A model generated the notes under the pieces. It had not been told where the DNA came from, searched no databases, and was given only the letters and a program-made list of their open reading frames with translations. Made by a program: the position numbers and the translations under genes. From Closterium sp. NIES-65 (Eukaryota; Streptophyta; Zygnematophyceae; Desmidiales; Closteriaceae), in the NCBI GenBank assembly GCA_948144175.1, contig CANXME010002312.1, positions 62,001 to 126,000 on the forward strand: a stretch of 64,000 nucleotides of DNA, read 5' to 3'. Shown here one piece after another: positions 11,352 through 19,246 of this stretch. How positions within the stretch are numbered: the first letter of the stretch is position 1; the number at the start of each line of letters is the position of its first letter.

Positions 11352-14300
11352 ATGGCCACCCCCAATGTTCTTACCTTTGACGCTGAGGGGAGGGCCATTG
11401 ACTTTGCCGTCTGGATTGAAGACCTGCAGCTGTACTTACTGTGTGATGCGATAGATGAGGTCTCTCTCTTTGACTTTGTCTCTGGCGCTGTCCCTGCCCC
11501 ACCTGCTGATGCTGACTCTGCCGTTCGCTCCAAGTGGGCGACCCGCGATGCTGCTGCACGTCTTGCTGTGCGTCGCCACCTCCCTTCCTCTGAGCGTGCC
11601 CACTTTAGTCAGTGCAAGACCGCTCAGGCCTTGTACGACGCTGTAGTTGCACGCTACTCCTCCCCTTCCTCCGCTACCCTTAGCCGCCTCATGCTACCGT
11701 TTCTCTTCCCTGACCTCGCTTCCTTTCCCACTGTCGCTGACCTCGTTACCCACCTCCGTGCTAGTGACACCCGCTACCGCGCTGCCCTTCCTGCTGAGTT
11801 CCGCGCTGCGAACCCTCCTCCCATGTACATCACTCTCTACTTTCTCGTCACCCGTCTCCCTGAGTCCCTTCGTGTCGTTAGGGACCAGTTTCTCTCTGTC
11901 TGTCCCACCACTCTCACTGTCGACCTCCTTGAGGAGTCCCTGCTAGCGGCTGAGAAGAGTATTGTCGCTGTAGGGGCCTCTCGGGGTGACCCTCGCACCC
12001 CCATCTTTGAGGGGTGTGGTCCTTCCCCCCTGCTGCCCTCTGTCGCCTCTGCCGCTGCGGCCGACCTCACTAGTTTTGAGTCGGTCGGCGCGGCGTCTGC
12101 CCCCAGCGGCAGACGCCGCGCTGGCAAGGGCAAGGGGGGCAAGGGAGCGGGTGGAGCTAGAGGGGGCGGTGGAGGAGGCGGTGGGGGTGGCGGGGGGAGT
12201 GGGGGTGGCGGTGGGGGTGGTGGCGGGAGTGGAGGTACTGGTGGCGGCGGTGGAGGCGGAGGTGGCGGCGGAGGTGGTAGCGGAGGAGGCGGTGGGAGCG
12301 GTGGGAGCGACGGTCCTGGTGGGGGAGGTGGAGGTGGAGACGGGGGTGGCGGTGGAGGCGGGGGTGGCAGTGGAGGCGGGGGTCGGAGTGGCTCGTCCCA
12401 GCGGAGCAGCTCCGGGGGTGGTCAGCGCCAGCAGCAGCAGCAGCAGCAGCCGCAGCAGCAGCCACAGCAGCAGCAGCGCTCTCGCACGGTCCCTGCCCCT
12501 CAGCAGCTCCGTGAGTGGTATTCGCAGCGTCAGCGTGGTGGTGCGCTTGGTCCTTGCCCCTACGTTCTCCGCACCGGTGACCGTGCAGGGGAGAGGTGTG
12601 GAGGCGCCCACACTGCCCGCCGCTGCTTTGGCCGCCTGACTGACGCCTGGCGTCAGCAGTTTCCGGAGGCAGCTGAGATCCCCCGCTGGGGAGAGCTGTC
12701 TAGGGCTGGTGTAGCTATTTATGATCTTGATTTTGATGCTATTCTCTCTGCTATGTATGCTGCGATTGGTAGTGATGAGGATGACTGTTACCGGTGTTTC
12801 CCGCCCGACCCGGGCATTGGTACTGCCGCGTCAGGTACTAGTGAGGCTGCTGCTCTAGGTGCCAGTGCGTCTGTGCTCTCAGGTGCTGGTGAGTCTGCCC
12901 TCTCAGGTACTGTGTCGGCTTCGGCCTCTCACACCTTCACCCTTGACTCTGGAGCGTCTCGCTCCTTCTTTCGGGACCGCACCACTCTAACGCCGCTGAG
13001 TCGGCTGGTTGCGGTGTCCCTGGCTGACCCCTCTGGGGGGCCTGTCCTGTCTCGCTTCTCCACTGTCCTCCCATGTCCGGCGGCCCCCTCTGGCACCCTG
13101 ACTGGTCTTTACCTCCCCTCGTTCTCGACGAACTTGGTGAGTGGTGCTGACCTCCAGGATGCGGGTGTCCACCAGTTCACCCCTGCTCGTCAGCGGGTGA
13201 CCCACTGCACGGAGGCGGATACAGGTCGCCACCTGGCTACGTTTACACGTCGGCCAGGGTCGAGCCTGTACACTCTGACCACTGCTTCTCCTCCAGGTGC
13301 TGAGTCTGGTAGGGTCACTTCGTCTGGTCAGGTGTTTGCTGCAGCGTCCAGGTCTGGTCCTGAGTCTGCCCCCTGCTCGTGCCGTCGTTTGTCTCACGAG
13401 ACCCTCCTCTGGCACCACCGCCTTGGCCACCCCTCTCTGCTTCGGCTCAGAGGCATGGCCTCGCGAGTCCTTGTGTCTGGTCTTCCCCGGTCTCTCCCTC
13501 CCCTTCCTCCGGGCCCTGGCCCTACATGTGTCCCCTGTGTCGAGGGGCGCCAGCGTGCTGCCCCTCACTCCTCCCAGTTTCCTCCGACAGAGGCCCCGTT
13601 GCAGACGCTTCACATGGATGTGTGGGGCCCAGCCCGCGTCCGTGGACAGGGTCAGGAGCGCTACTTCCTGCTGGTGGTTGACGACTACTCGCGTTACACC
13701 ACAGTCTTCCCCTTGCGCAGCAAGGGTGAGGTCACTGCGGTGTTGATCGACTGGATCCGCGCAGCTCGTCTCCAGCTTCGGAGGAGCTTTGGCTCTGACT
13801 TCCCTGTTTTGCGTCTGCACTCGGACAGAGGCGGAGAGTTCTCCTCTGGCCTCCTGAGTGCCTACTGTCGTGCGCGAGGCATCCGTCAGACCTTCACGCT
13901 TCCGGACTCACCGCAGCAGAATGGGATTGCTGAGCGCCGCATTGGCATGGTCATGGACGTCGCTCGTACGTCCATGATGCATGCGGCTGCTCCCCATTTT
14001 CTGTGGCCGTTTGCGGTCAGGTACGCTGCGCACCAGATCAACCTCCACCCCAGGGTCTCTCGACCGGAGACCTCCCCAGCCCTGCTGTGGACGGGGAAGG
14101 TTGGCGATGCGTCGGCGTTCCGGGTCTGGGGATCTCGGGCGTTTGTTCGCGACCTGTCTGCGGACAAGCTATCCCCTCGTGCTTCTCCCTGCGTCTTCCT
14201 GGGGTTCCCCCCCGACGCCCCTGGGTGGCAGTTTTACCACCCCACCTCTCGACGTGTTCTGTCCTCCCAGGACGTCACGTTCGACGAGTCGGTACCCTAC

Positions 14301-17300
14301 TACCGCCTCTTCCCCTACCGCACTCCGTCCCTCCCCCCACCCCCGCTCTTCTTGGTACCAGGTCCCCCCCCGGTAGTCCCCCTCCCCCCTCAGGGTCCTG
14401 CCCCTTCAGGTGTGTCCCAGGTAGACGCGGTCGAGCCTGTCGAGGTCACTGGTGACTCTGGTGCTGCTGCGGGAGCTGAGCCTGGGGGTGCGGAGTCTGG
14501 GGGTGCTGAGCCTGGAGGTGCCGAGTCTGGGGGTGCTGAGCCTGGGGGTGCTGAGCCTGGGGGTGCTTTGCCTGGAGGTGCCGAGTCTGGGGGTGCTGTG
14601 CCTGGGGGTGCTGAGCCTGGGGGTGCTGAGCCTGGGGTTGCTGAGCCTGGGGGTGCTGAGCCTGGGGGTGACGTGCCTGGGGGTGCTGTGTCTAGGGGTG
14701 CTGAGCCTGGAGGTGCTGTGCCTGGGGGTGCTTCGTCTCGCCGGGAGCCACTCTCCCCACAGGAGCTGCGTGAGTGGTTTGCCGGGCGCTGGAGGCGTGC
14801 TGCTGGTGCTGGTGGTTCTTCGGCTGCAGAGGGTACTGCTGCTGCGCGCCCCGCCGGCGCTCGTACTGTGGGTGCTGGAGCTGCTGAGTCTGAGAGTTCT
14901 CCTGGAGCTGGTCCTGCTGAGGGTGTTGGTGCTGAGCCTGCCGTTGGCGGCCCGACTGACAGTGCTCCTGGTGCTGCGGCTGGAGGTTCTGGAGCTTCTG
15001 GTGGTGCTGCTAGAGGTGCTACTGGAGTGGGTGCTCCTGCCGGGGCTGCTGGTGCTGTTCCTGCTGTTTCTGGCGTCGCCGCGCGGCCCCGACCGTACTT
15101 CGTTCCGCTCCTGCAGCAGGTTCTTGGTCTTACACCTCCTCCTCCTCCCTTAGAGGGTCCGCAGCCTGTCCGGTCACAGCCACAGCTACAGCCTGCCTCC
15201 CCTTTGCCTGCTCCTTCTCCCTACGCTGGTCCGACTGGAGGTCTTACTGAGCGTCGTGAGCCTGCGTCTCGTCCTGTGTCGCCTGTTCGTACTGAGCGCG
15301 CTAGTGGTCGCGGGTCGCGTCAGCGTCCTCCTCCTGTCCCTGGCACGCACCGGATGTCCCTGCGTCCGTCCACTGCTCCTCTGCGTGCCCCTTTGCCTTC
15401 TCCTCCTGCTTCCTCTCTTCCTGCTCTTGCCGACCCGGAGTCGGACGCCCTTCGTGCTGCCAGTCCTACTGTCACGCGTCTCCTGGCTACTGCTGTCACT
15501 GACCCCTCCTTCGAGTCGTCTGCTGCGTCTGCCCTTGTCACTGAGCTTGTCGACTTTGCTGCGCGCTGTCGTCTAGACTACGCTGCTCGTCTTGTCACTG
15601 AGTCTGAGTCCGCCTGTCCTCCGTCCGTCGGGGGTGAGTGTGCCCTTGGCACGGACGTCCTTGAGGACAGGCAGGAGGAGTTCCAGTGTCTGGCCGCCGC
15701 TTCACCTCGTCTCGCGTCTGTACTGCTAGCCCCTGAGGGAGACCCGGATGCACCAGACATCCCGACTCCGCGCTCTTACGCGGAGGCGATAGAGGGTCCC
15801 TACTCCTCTCAGTGGCAGGCAGCTATGGATGCAGAGATGGCTTCCTGGAAGTCCACAGGCACCTACGTTGACGCGGTTCCCCCTCCTGGGGCGAACATCG
15901 TCAGTGGCATGTGGATTTTCAGGGTGAAGCGGCCGCCGGGTTCTCCGCCTGTCTTCAAGGCGCGTTACGTGGCTCGTGGCTTCAGTCAGCGGCAGGGGGT
16001 TGACTACTTTCAGACCTTCTCCCCCACCCCGAAGATGACCACTCTTCGGGTTCTACTACACGTTGCTGCTCACCGTGACTACGAGCTGCACTCTCTCGAC
16101 TTCAGCACAGCTTTCTTGCAGGGCAGCCTGCACGAGGAGATCTGGCTGCGTCGCCCACCTGGCTTCACTGGGTCTTTCCCTCCTGGTACCCAGTGGAGTC
16201 TCCGGCGTCCAGTTTACGGTCTCCGCCAGGCGCCACGTGAGTGGCACGACACACTGAGGACTACGCTCGCGGCACTTGAGTTTGCTCCTTCCACTGCCGA
16301 CCCGTCGCTGTTTCTGCGCACCGACACCTCTCTGCCGCCGTTCTACATCCTCGTGTACGTCGACGACTTGGTCTTTGCCACAGCTGACACTGCTGGACTC
16401 GCCTACGTGAAGTCCGAGCTGCAGAAGAGACACACGTGCACTGACCTGGGTGAACTGCGCAGCTACCTTGGCTTGCAGATCACCCGGGACAGAGCACGCC
16501 GCACCATTACCCTGACTCAGTCACACATGGTGCAGCAGGTCCTTCAGCGCTTCGGCTTCACGTACTCCTCGCCTCAGGCCACTCCTCTGCCTACTCGCCA
16601 CTCGCTCTCAGCTCTGCCTTCGGATGAGTCCGTAGAGTCGAGTGGCCCGTTTGCAGAGCTTGTTGGCTGCCTCATGTACCTGATGACCTGCACACGACCT
16701 GACCTCGCATACCCTCTTAGCATTCTCGCACGCTATGTTGCTCCTGGGAGACACCGACCAGAGCACATGGCTGCAGCGAAGAGGGTGTTGCGCTACTTGT
16801 GCAGTACGTCGGGCATGGGGCTAGTGCTTGGAGGGCGCAGTCCAGTGGTCCTCACTGGGCACGCAGACGCTTCTTGGGCTGACGACCAGGCTACGCAGCG
16901 GTCGTCACAGGGTTACACCTTCAGCCTTGGTTCCGGCTCTGTCTCGTGGCGGGCTACCCGCTCGTCTTCTGTTCTCGGCTCCAGTTGTGAGGCTGAGATC
17001 TACGCTGGGGCTATGGCTGCACAGGAGTTACGCTGGCTCACCTACCTGCTGACCGACCTTGGAGAGCAGCCTCGTTCTCCTCCAGTCCTGTACGTAGACA
17101 ACAAGGCCATGCTGGCCTTGTGTCGAGAGCAGCGACTGGAGCACAGAACGAAGCACATTGCTCTTCGTTACTTTCTTGCTCATGAGCTACAGCAGCGTGG
17201 ACAGCTGCGACTTGCGTACGTGGCCTCTGAGGCCAACACTGCTGATGTCTTCACCAAGGCACTTGCGCCTTGTGATCATCAGCGTTGCTGCACGCAGTTG

Positions 17301-17339
17301 GGTCTTGTGCCTGTCTTGCCTCACTTGCTCTCCTCTTGA
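11352..17339 (+). CDS. Copia gag-pol polyprotein, copy 1
   Basis: A single open frame of 1995 residues from the MATPN start, which all full copies share. Copia-type gag occupies about residues 1-250, followed by a Gly-rich stretch (about 270-347) and a Ser/Gln-rich stretch ending near 377. An unusual zinc motif follows: C402, C416, H420, C425. The aspartic protease has D532-S-G. The pre-integrase HHCC region has HH at 688-689 and C726/C729. The integrase triad D756, D825, E861 has exactly 35 residues between the last two. A hydrophilic 5-residue repeat (about 1043-1127) leads to reverse transcriptase (about 1486-1730, YVDD at 1669-1672). RNase H has Asp near 1839, Glu near 1880 and Asp near 1916. 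The protein would form the particle, cleave itself, copy the RNA and integrate the cDNA. No gag/pol frameshift is used. Confidence 0.95.
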   Translation: MATPNVLTFDAEGRAIDFAVWIEDLQLYLLCDAIDEVSLFDFVSGAVPAPPADADSAVRSKWATRDAAARLAVRRHLPSSERAHFSQCKTAQALYDAVVARYSSPSSATLSRLMLPFLFPDLASFPTVADLVTHLRASDTRYRAALPAEFRAANPPPMYITLYFLVTRLPESLRVVRDQFLSVCPTTLTVDLLEESLLAAEKSIVAVGASRGDPRTPIFEGCGPSPLLPSVASAAAADLTSFESVGAASAPSGRRRAGKGKGGKGAGGARGGGGGGGGGGGGSGGGGGGGGGSGGTGGGGGGGGGGGGGSGGGGGSGGSDGPGGGGGGGDGGGGGGGGGSGGGGRSGSSQRSSSGGGQRQQQQQQQPQQQPQQQQRSRTVPAPQQLREWYSQRQRGGALGPCPYVLRTGDRAGERCGGAHTARRCFGRLTDAWRQQFPEAAEIPRWGELSRAGVAIYDLDFDAILSAMYAAIGSDEDDCYRCFPPDPGIGTAASGTSEAAALGASASVLSGAGESALSGTVSASASHTFTLDSGASRSFFRDRTTLTPLSRLVAVSLADPSGGPVLSRFSTVLPCPAAPSGTLTGLYLPSFSTNLVSGADLQDAGVHQFTPARQRVTHCTEADTGRHLATFTRRPGSSLYTLTTASPPGAESGRVTSSGQVFAAASRSGPESAPCSCRRLSHETLLWHHRLGHPSLLRLRGMASRVLVSGLPRSLPPLPPGPGPTCVPCVEGRQRAAPHSSQFPPTEAPLQTLHMDVWGPARVRGQGQERYFLLVVDDYSRYTTVFPLRSKGEVTAVLIDWIRAARLQLRRSFGSDFPVLRLHSDRGGEFSSGLLSAYCRARGIRQTFTLPDSPQQNGIAERRIGMVMDVARTSMMHAAAPHFLWPFAVRYAAHQINLHPRVSRPETSPALLWTGKVGDASAFRVWGSRAFVRDLSADKLSPRASPCVFLGFPPDAPGWQFYHPTSRRVLSSQDVTFDESVPYYRLFPYRTPSLPPPPLFLVPGPPPVVPLPPQGPAPSGVSQVDAVEPVEVTGDSGAAAGAEPGGAESGGAEPGGAESGGAEPGGAEPGGALPGGAESGGAVPGGAEPGGAEPGVAEPGGAEPGGDVPGGAVSRGAEPGGAVPGGASSRREPLSPQELREWFAGRWRRAAGAGGSSAAEGTAAARPAGARTVGAGAAESESSPGAGPAEGVGAEPAVGGPTDSAPGAAAGGSGASGGAARGATGVGAPAGAAGAVPAVSGVAARPRPYFVPLLQQVLGLTPPPPPLEGPQPVRSQPQLQPASPLPAPSPYAGPTGGLTERREPASRPVSPVRTERASGRGSRQRPPPVPGTHRMSLRPSTAPLRAPLPSPPASSLPALADPESDALRAASPTVTRLLATAVTDPSFESSAASALVTELVDFAARCRLDYAARLVTESESACPPSVGGECALGTDVLEDRQEEFQCLAAASPRLASVLLAPEGDPDAPDIPTPRSYAEAIEGPYSSQWQAAMDAEMASWKSTGTYVDAVPPPGANIVSGMWIFRVKRPPGSPPVFKARYVARGFSQRQGVDYFQTFSPTPKMTTLRVLLHVAAHRDYELHSLDFSTAFLQGSLHEEIWLRRPPGFTGSFPPGTQWSLRRPVYGLRQAPREWHDTLRTTLAALEFAPSTADPSLFLRTDTSLPPFYILVYVDDLVFATADTAGLAYVKSELQKRHTCTDLGELRSYLGLQITRDRARRTITLTQSHMVQQVLQRFGFTYSSPQATPLPTRHSLSALPSDESVESSGPFAELVGCLMYLMTCTRPDLAYPLSILARYVAPGRHRPEHMAAAKRVLRYLCSTSGMGLVLGGRSPVVLTGHADASWADDQATQRSSQGYTFSLGSGSVSWRATRSSSVLGSSCEAEIYAGAMAAQELRWLTYLLTDLGEQPRSPPVLYVDNKAMLALCREQRLEHRTKHIALRYFLAHELQQRGQLRLAYVASEANTADVFTKALAPCDHQRCCTQLGLVPVLPHLLSS
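14474..14735 (+). repeat. 15-bp in-frame repeat between integrase and RT
   Basis: About 17 copies of a 15-bp unit, GAGCCTGGGGGTGCT and variants, encode a Gly-Gly-Ala-Glu-Pro/Ser repeat in the pol linker. The same block occurs in copy 2 (about 26361-26625), copy 3 (about 32150-32410, minus strand), copy 4 (about 42384-42620) and copy 5 (about 53845-54080), with differing order and number of variants. This fits slippage in a spacer under little length constraint. Confidence 0.9.
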
Positions 17340-17528
17340 CCTTGCTTGTACTTTCGCATATATATACTCTTGTTTTTTGTATATCTCTATATATGATCTT
17401 GCATGTGAACTGGCCTTGTGGCCTTTGAACTTGTGCTCGGAATGCGTGGTGACTTTGTGATCCACCCTGAGCTTTGCTTTGCTTTGCTTGACTGGTCTTG
17501 TGACCCCTTGTTCTCCCCCACTTTGCCT

Positions 17529-17537
17529 ATGGGGGTG
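17529..17537 (+). other. Polypurine tract, copy 1
   Basis: ATGGGGGTG directly precedes the 3' LTR and would prime plus-strand synthesis. It is conserved in copies 4 and 5 and, with one change, copy 3. The 3' UTR upstream of it (17340-17528) is conserved in sequence among copies. Confidence 0.75.
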
Positions 17538-17669
17538 TGTCAGAACTTATAACTTACTTGTTTCTGTAGGCTATAGTGGGGTATCCCATAGGGGGTACAA
17601 CCCAATTAGGGTTTCCTATTTGTACTCACTTCATTCATAGTCATTTCATTCTCGTTCTTTGTTTCCACA
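17538..17669 (+). repeat. 3' LTR of copy 1
   Basis: 132 bp matching the 5' LTR at all but two positions, again with TGTCAGAAC and TTTCCACA ends. It is followed by the CCGTT duplication. Confidence 0.96.
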
Positions 17670-17975
17670 CCGTTCTCCCTGACCCCACCTGCACTATGAG
17701 TGCGAAATGCCGGCCAGACTGGCCGATGCACCATTTTCTCTACACATGTGCGTTAGTTACGTTTCAAACCCTTACATTCACTAGATGAATATATTTCCTA
17801 CCTTATATTTGAGTGAGACCACTAGATTCCGTGTATTATGCGAGATATGAGCGGTTCCGTTCTCTGAGGCATTTGCACTCTAAGTTCCCATACTGACCGA
17901 CCTGGCCAATGCACCACTTTTCATATACATATGCATTAGATTCCTTCCGAACCTTATTAGCTCACTATATTTATA
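17670..17975. repeat. 371-bp dimeric satellite, block 2
   Basis: A short piece of satellite, less than one dimer, between copy 1 and the copy 6 fragment. It stops at TTATA. A 15-bp filler (17976-17990) containing CCTAAACCCT then joins it to the copy 6 gag sequence. Confidence 0.9.
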
Positions 17976-17990
17976 AGGGCCTAAACCCTG

Positions 17991-18170
17991 AGAGCGCACA
18001 GTGGGATCAGCATCAGCAGCAGGGGCAGGAGAGGCGCCAGAAGTGAGGTCAAAGAGAGAGAGGCCGTCTGCCCTATCGCACTGTAAAAACAACTGTAGGT
18101 CGTCGACCCAGACCTCAAAGTCAATGGCGCGACCCTCAGCGTCAAAAGCTAGGACACTAGGGGTAGCCAT
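17991..18170 (-). pseudogene. Gag N-terminal fragment, copy 6
   Basis: The minus-strand frame begins MATPSVLAFDAEGRAIDFEV, the same start as gag of the other copies but with different residues downstream (VDDLQLFLQC rather than IEDLQLYLLC). About 60 residues remain. It is a piece of a copia gag and cannot be functional alone. Confidence 0.85.
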
Positions 18171-18419
18171 GACGACGACAGCGAAGCAGTGCAAGCAGTA
18201 GGGGAAGAGCACGCAGTGACAGTGGGACTGTGCTCTCCAGGCAGGGCAGCGCTGCAGAAGGGCGGCTCGGCAACTCAGCGACTCCGCTACTGGGCGGCTC
18301 GGCTTCCGGGCGGCTCGGTGTCGGGCGGCTCGAGTGCAGGGCGGCTCGGCTCCCGGGCGGCTCGGCGGCAGGGCGGCTCGGCTGCACCGCTGCTCGGCTG
18401 CTGCAGGTAGGGTGACGGG

Positions 18420-19010
18420 GCCGTGAGGCCAGGGACGGCGGGGCCGGCAGGGGGGACGGCGGGGCCGCGTCTGAGCGGGCGGCGGGGCCGCGGCTGAGCA
18501 GGCGGCGGGGCCGCGTAGTAGTGGGCGGCGGGGCCGGGGCTGAGCAGGCGGCGGGGCCGCGTCAAAGCGGGCGGCGGGGCCGCGTCAAAGCAGGTGGCGG
18601 GGCCGCGTCGTAGTGGGCGGCGGGGCCAGGGCTGAGCAGGCGGCGGGGCCGCGTCAAAGCGGGCGGCGGGGCCGCGTCAAAGCATGCGGCGGGGCCGCGT
18701 CGAAGCAGGCGGCGGGGCCGCGTCAAAGCAGGCGGAGGGGCCGCGTCAGAGCAGACGGCGGGGCCGCGTCAAAGCGGGTGGCGGGGCCGCGTCGTAGCGG
18801 GCGGCGGGGCCGCGTCTGAGCAGGCGGCGGGGCCACGTCTGAGCGGGTGGCAGGGGCCGCGTCTGAGCGGGCGGCGGGGCCGCGTCGTAGCGGGCGGCGG
18901 GGCCGCAGCTGAGTAGGTGGCGGGGCCGCGTCTGAGCAGGCGGCGGAGCCGCGACCGAAATGGGCGGCGGGGCCACGTCTGAAGGGGCAGCAGGGCCGCG
19001 AGGGAAGGGC
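18420..19010 (-). repeat. 23-bp GC-rich leader repeat, copy 6
   Basis: A tandem array with plus-strand unit close to GGCGGCGGGGCCGCGTCAAAGC. Read on the minus strand it is homologous to the 23-bp leader repeat of copy 1. The leader between it and gag (18171-18420) holds looser GGGCGGCTCGG-type repeats. Confidence 0.85.
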
Positions 19011-19088
19011 GACACGGAGGGTCGCTCGAGCGAGAGGAAAAAAAAAGCTTGCGCGCCTCAAGGCGCGCTTCGGTGGGCCCTAGGCAAA

Positions 19089-19116
19089 GTTCCCACAGGG
19101 AACCCGCTCTATACCA
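19089..19116 (-). other. Primer-binding site and stem-loop, copy 6
   Basis: On the minus strand, TGGTATAGAGCGGG follows the LTR (19116 downwards), the same variant primer site as copy 4. It is followed by GTTCCC-TGT-GGGAAC (19103-19089), a perfect 6-bp stem. Confidence 0.75.
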
Positions 19117-19246
19117 TGTGAAACTTGTAAAACAGGAATGAATGACTAAGTCAAGTTTGGGTACAAATACAACCCTAGAAAGCTGTACCCCATATGTGCT
19201 ACCCCACTATAGCCTACAAACATGCATCAGCTATAGTAATCTGACA
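19117..19246 (-). repeat. 5' LTR of copy 6
   Basis: 130 bp; on the minus strand it starts TGTCAGATTACTATAGC and ends GTTTCACA. It is clearly related to the 131-bp LTR of copy 4 but differs at several positions. It shares the GTAGGCTATAGTGGGGTA block. Confidence 0.9.

Larger units (their letters stand above)
10174..17669 (+). mobile_element. Ty1/copia LTR retrotransposon, copy 1
   Basis: A 7496-bp element with 132-bp LTRs, flanked by the 5-bp target duplication CCGTT (10169-10173 and 17670-17674). The order is LTR, primer-binding site, GC-rich leader of about 1.05 kb, one gag-pol frame, polypurine tract, LTR. Integrase precedes reverse transcriptase, which places it in Ty1/copia. The two LTRs differ at 2 of 132 positions, so the insertion is young. 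It looks whole. LTR type and primer site group it with copies 2, 3 and 5; its leader repeat instead resembles that of copy 6. Confidence 0.96.
17991..19246 (-). mobile_element. Ty1/copia 5' fragment, copy 6
   Basis: A minus-strand remnant holding a 130-bp 5' LTR, primer site, about 0.93 kb of GC-rich leader and the start of gag. The rest of the element and its 3' LTR are absent, so it is a fossil and no target duplication can be checked. Its LTR and primer site match the copy 4 type, while its leader carries the 23-bp repeat seen in copy 1. Its gag start is clearly diverged from the other copies, so it is an older or separate subfamily. Confidence 0.9.

Noticed and set aside
11328-11355. GGTGAGA...TTTCAG before the gag start, looking like a tiny intron
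   Set aside because: The GT-AG interval is about 15 bases, far too short for splicing. The sequence is simply conserved around the start codon.
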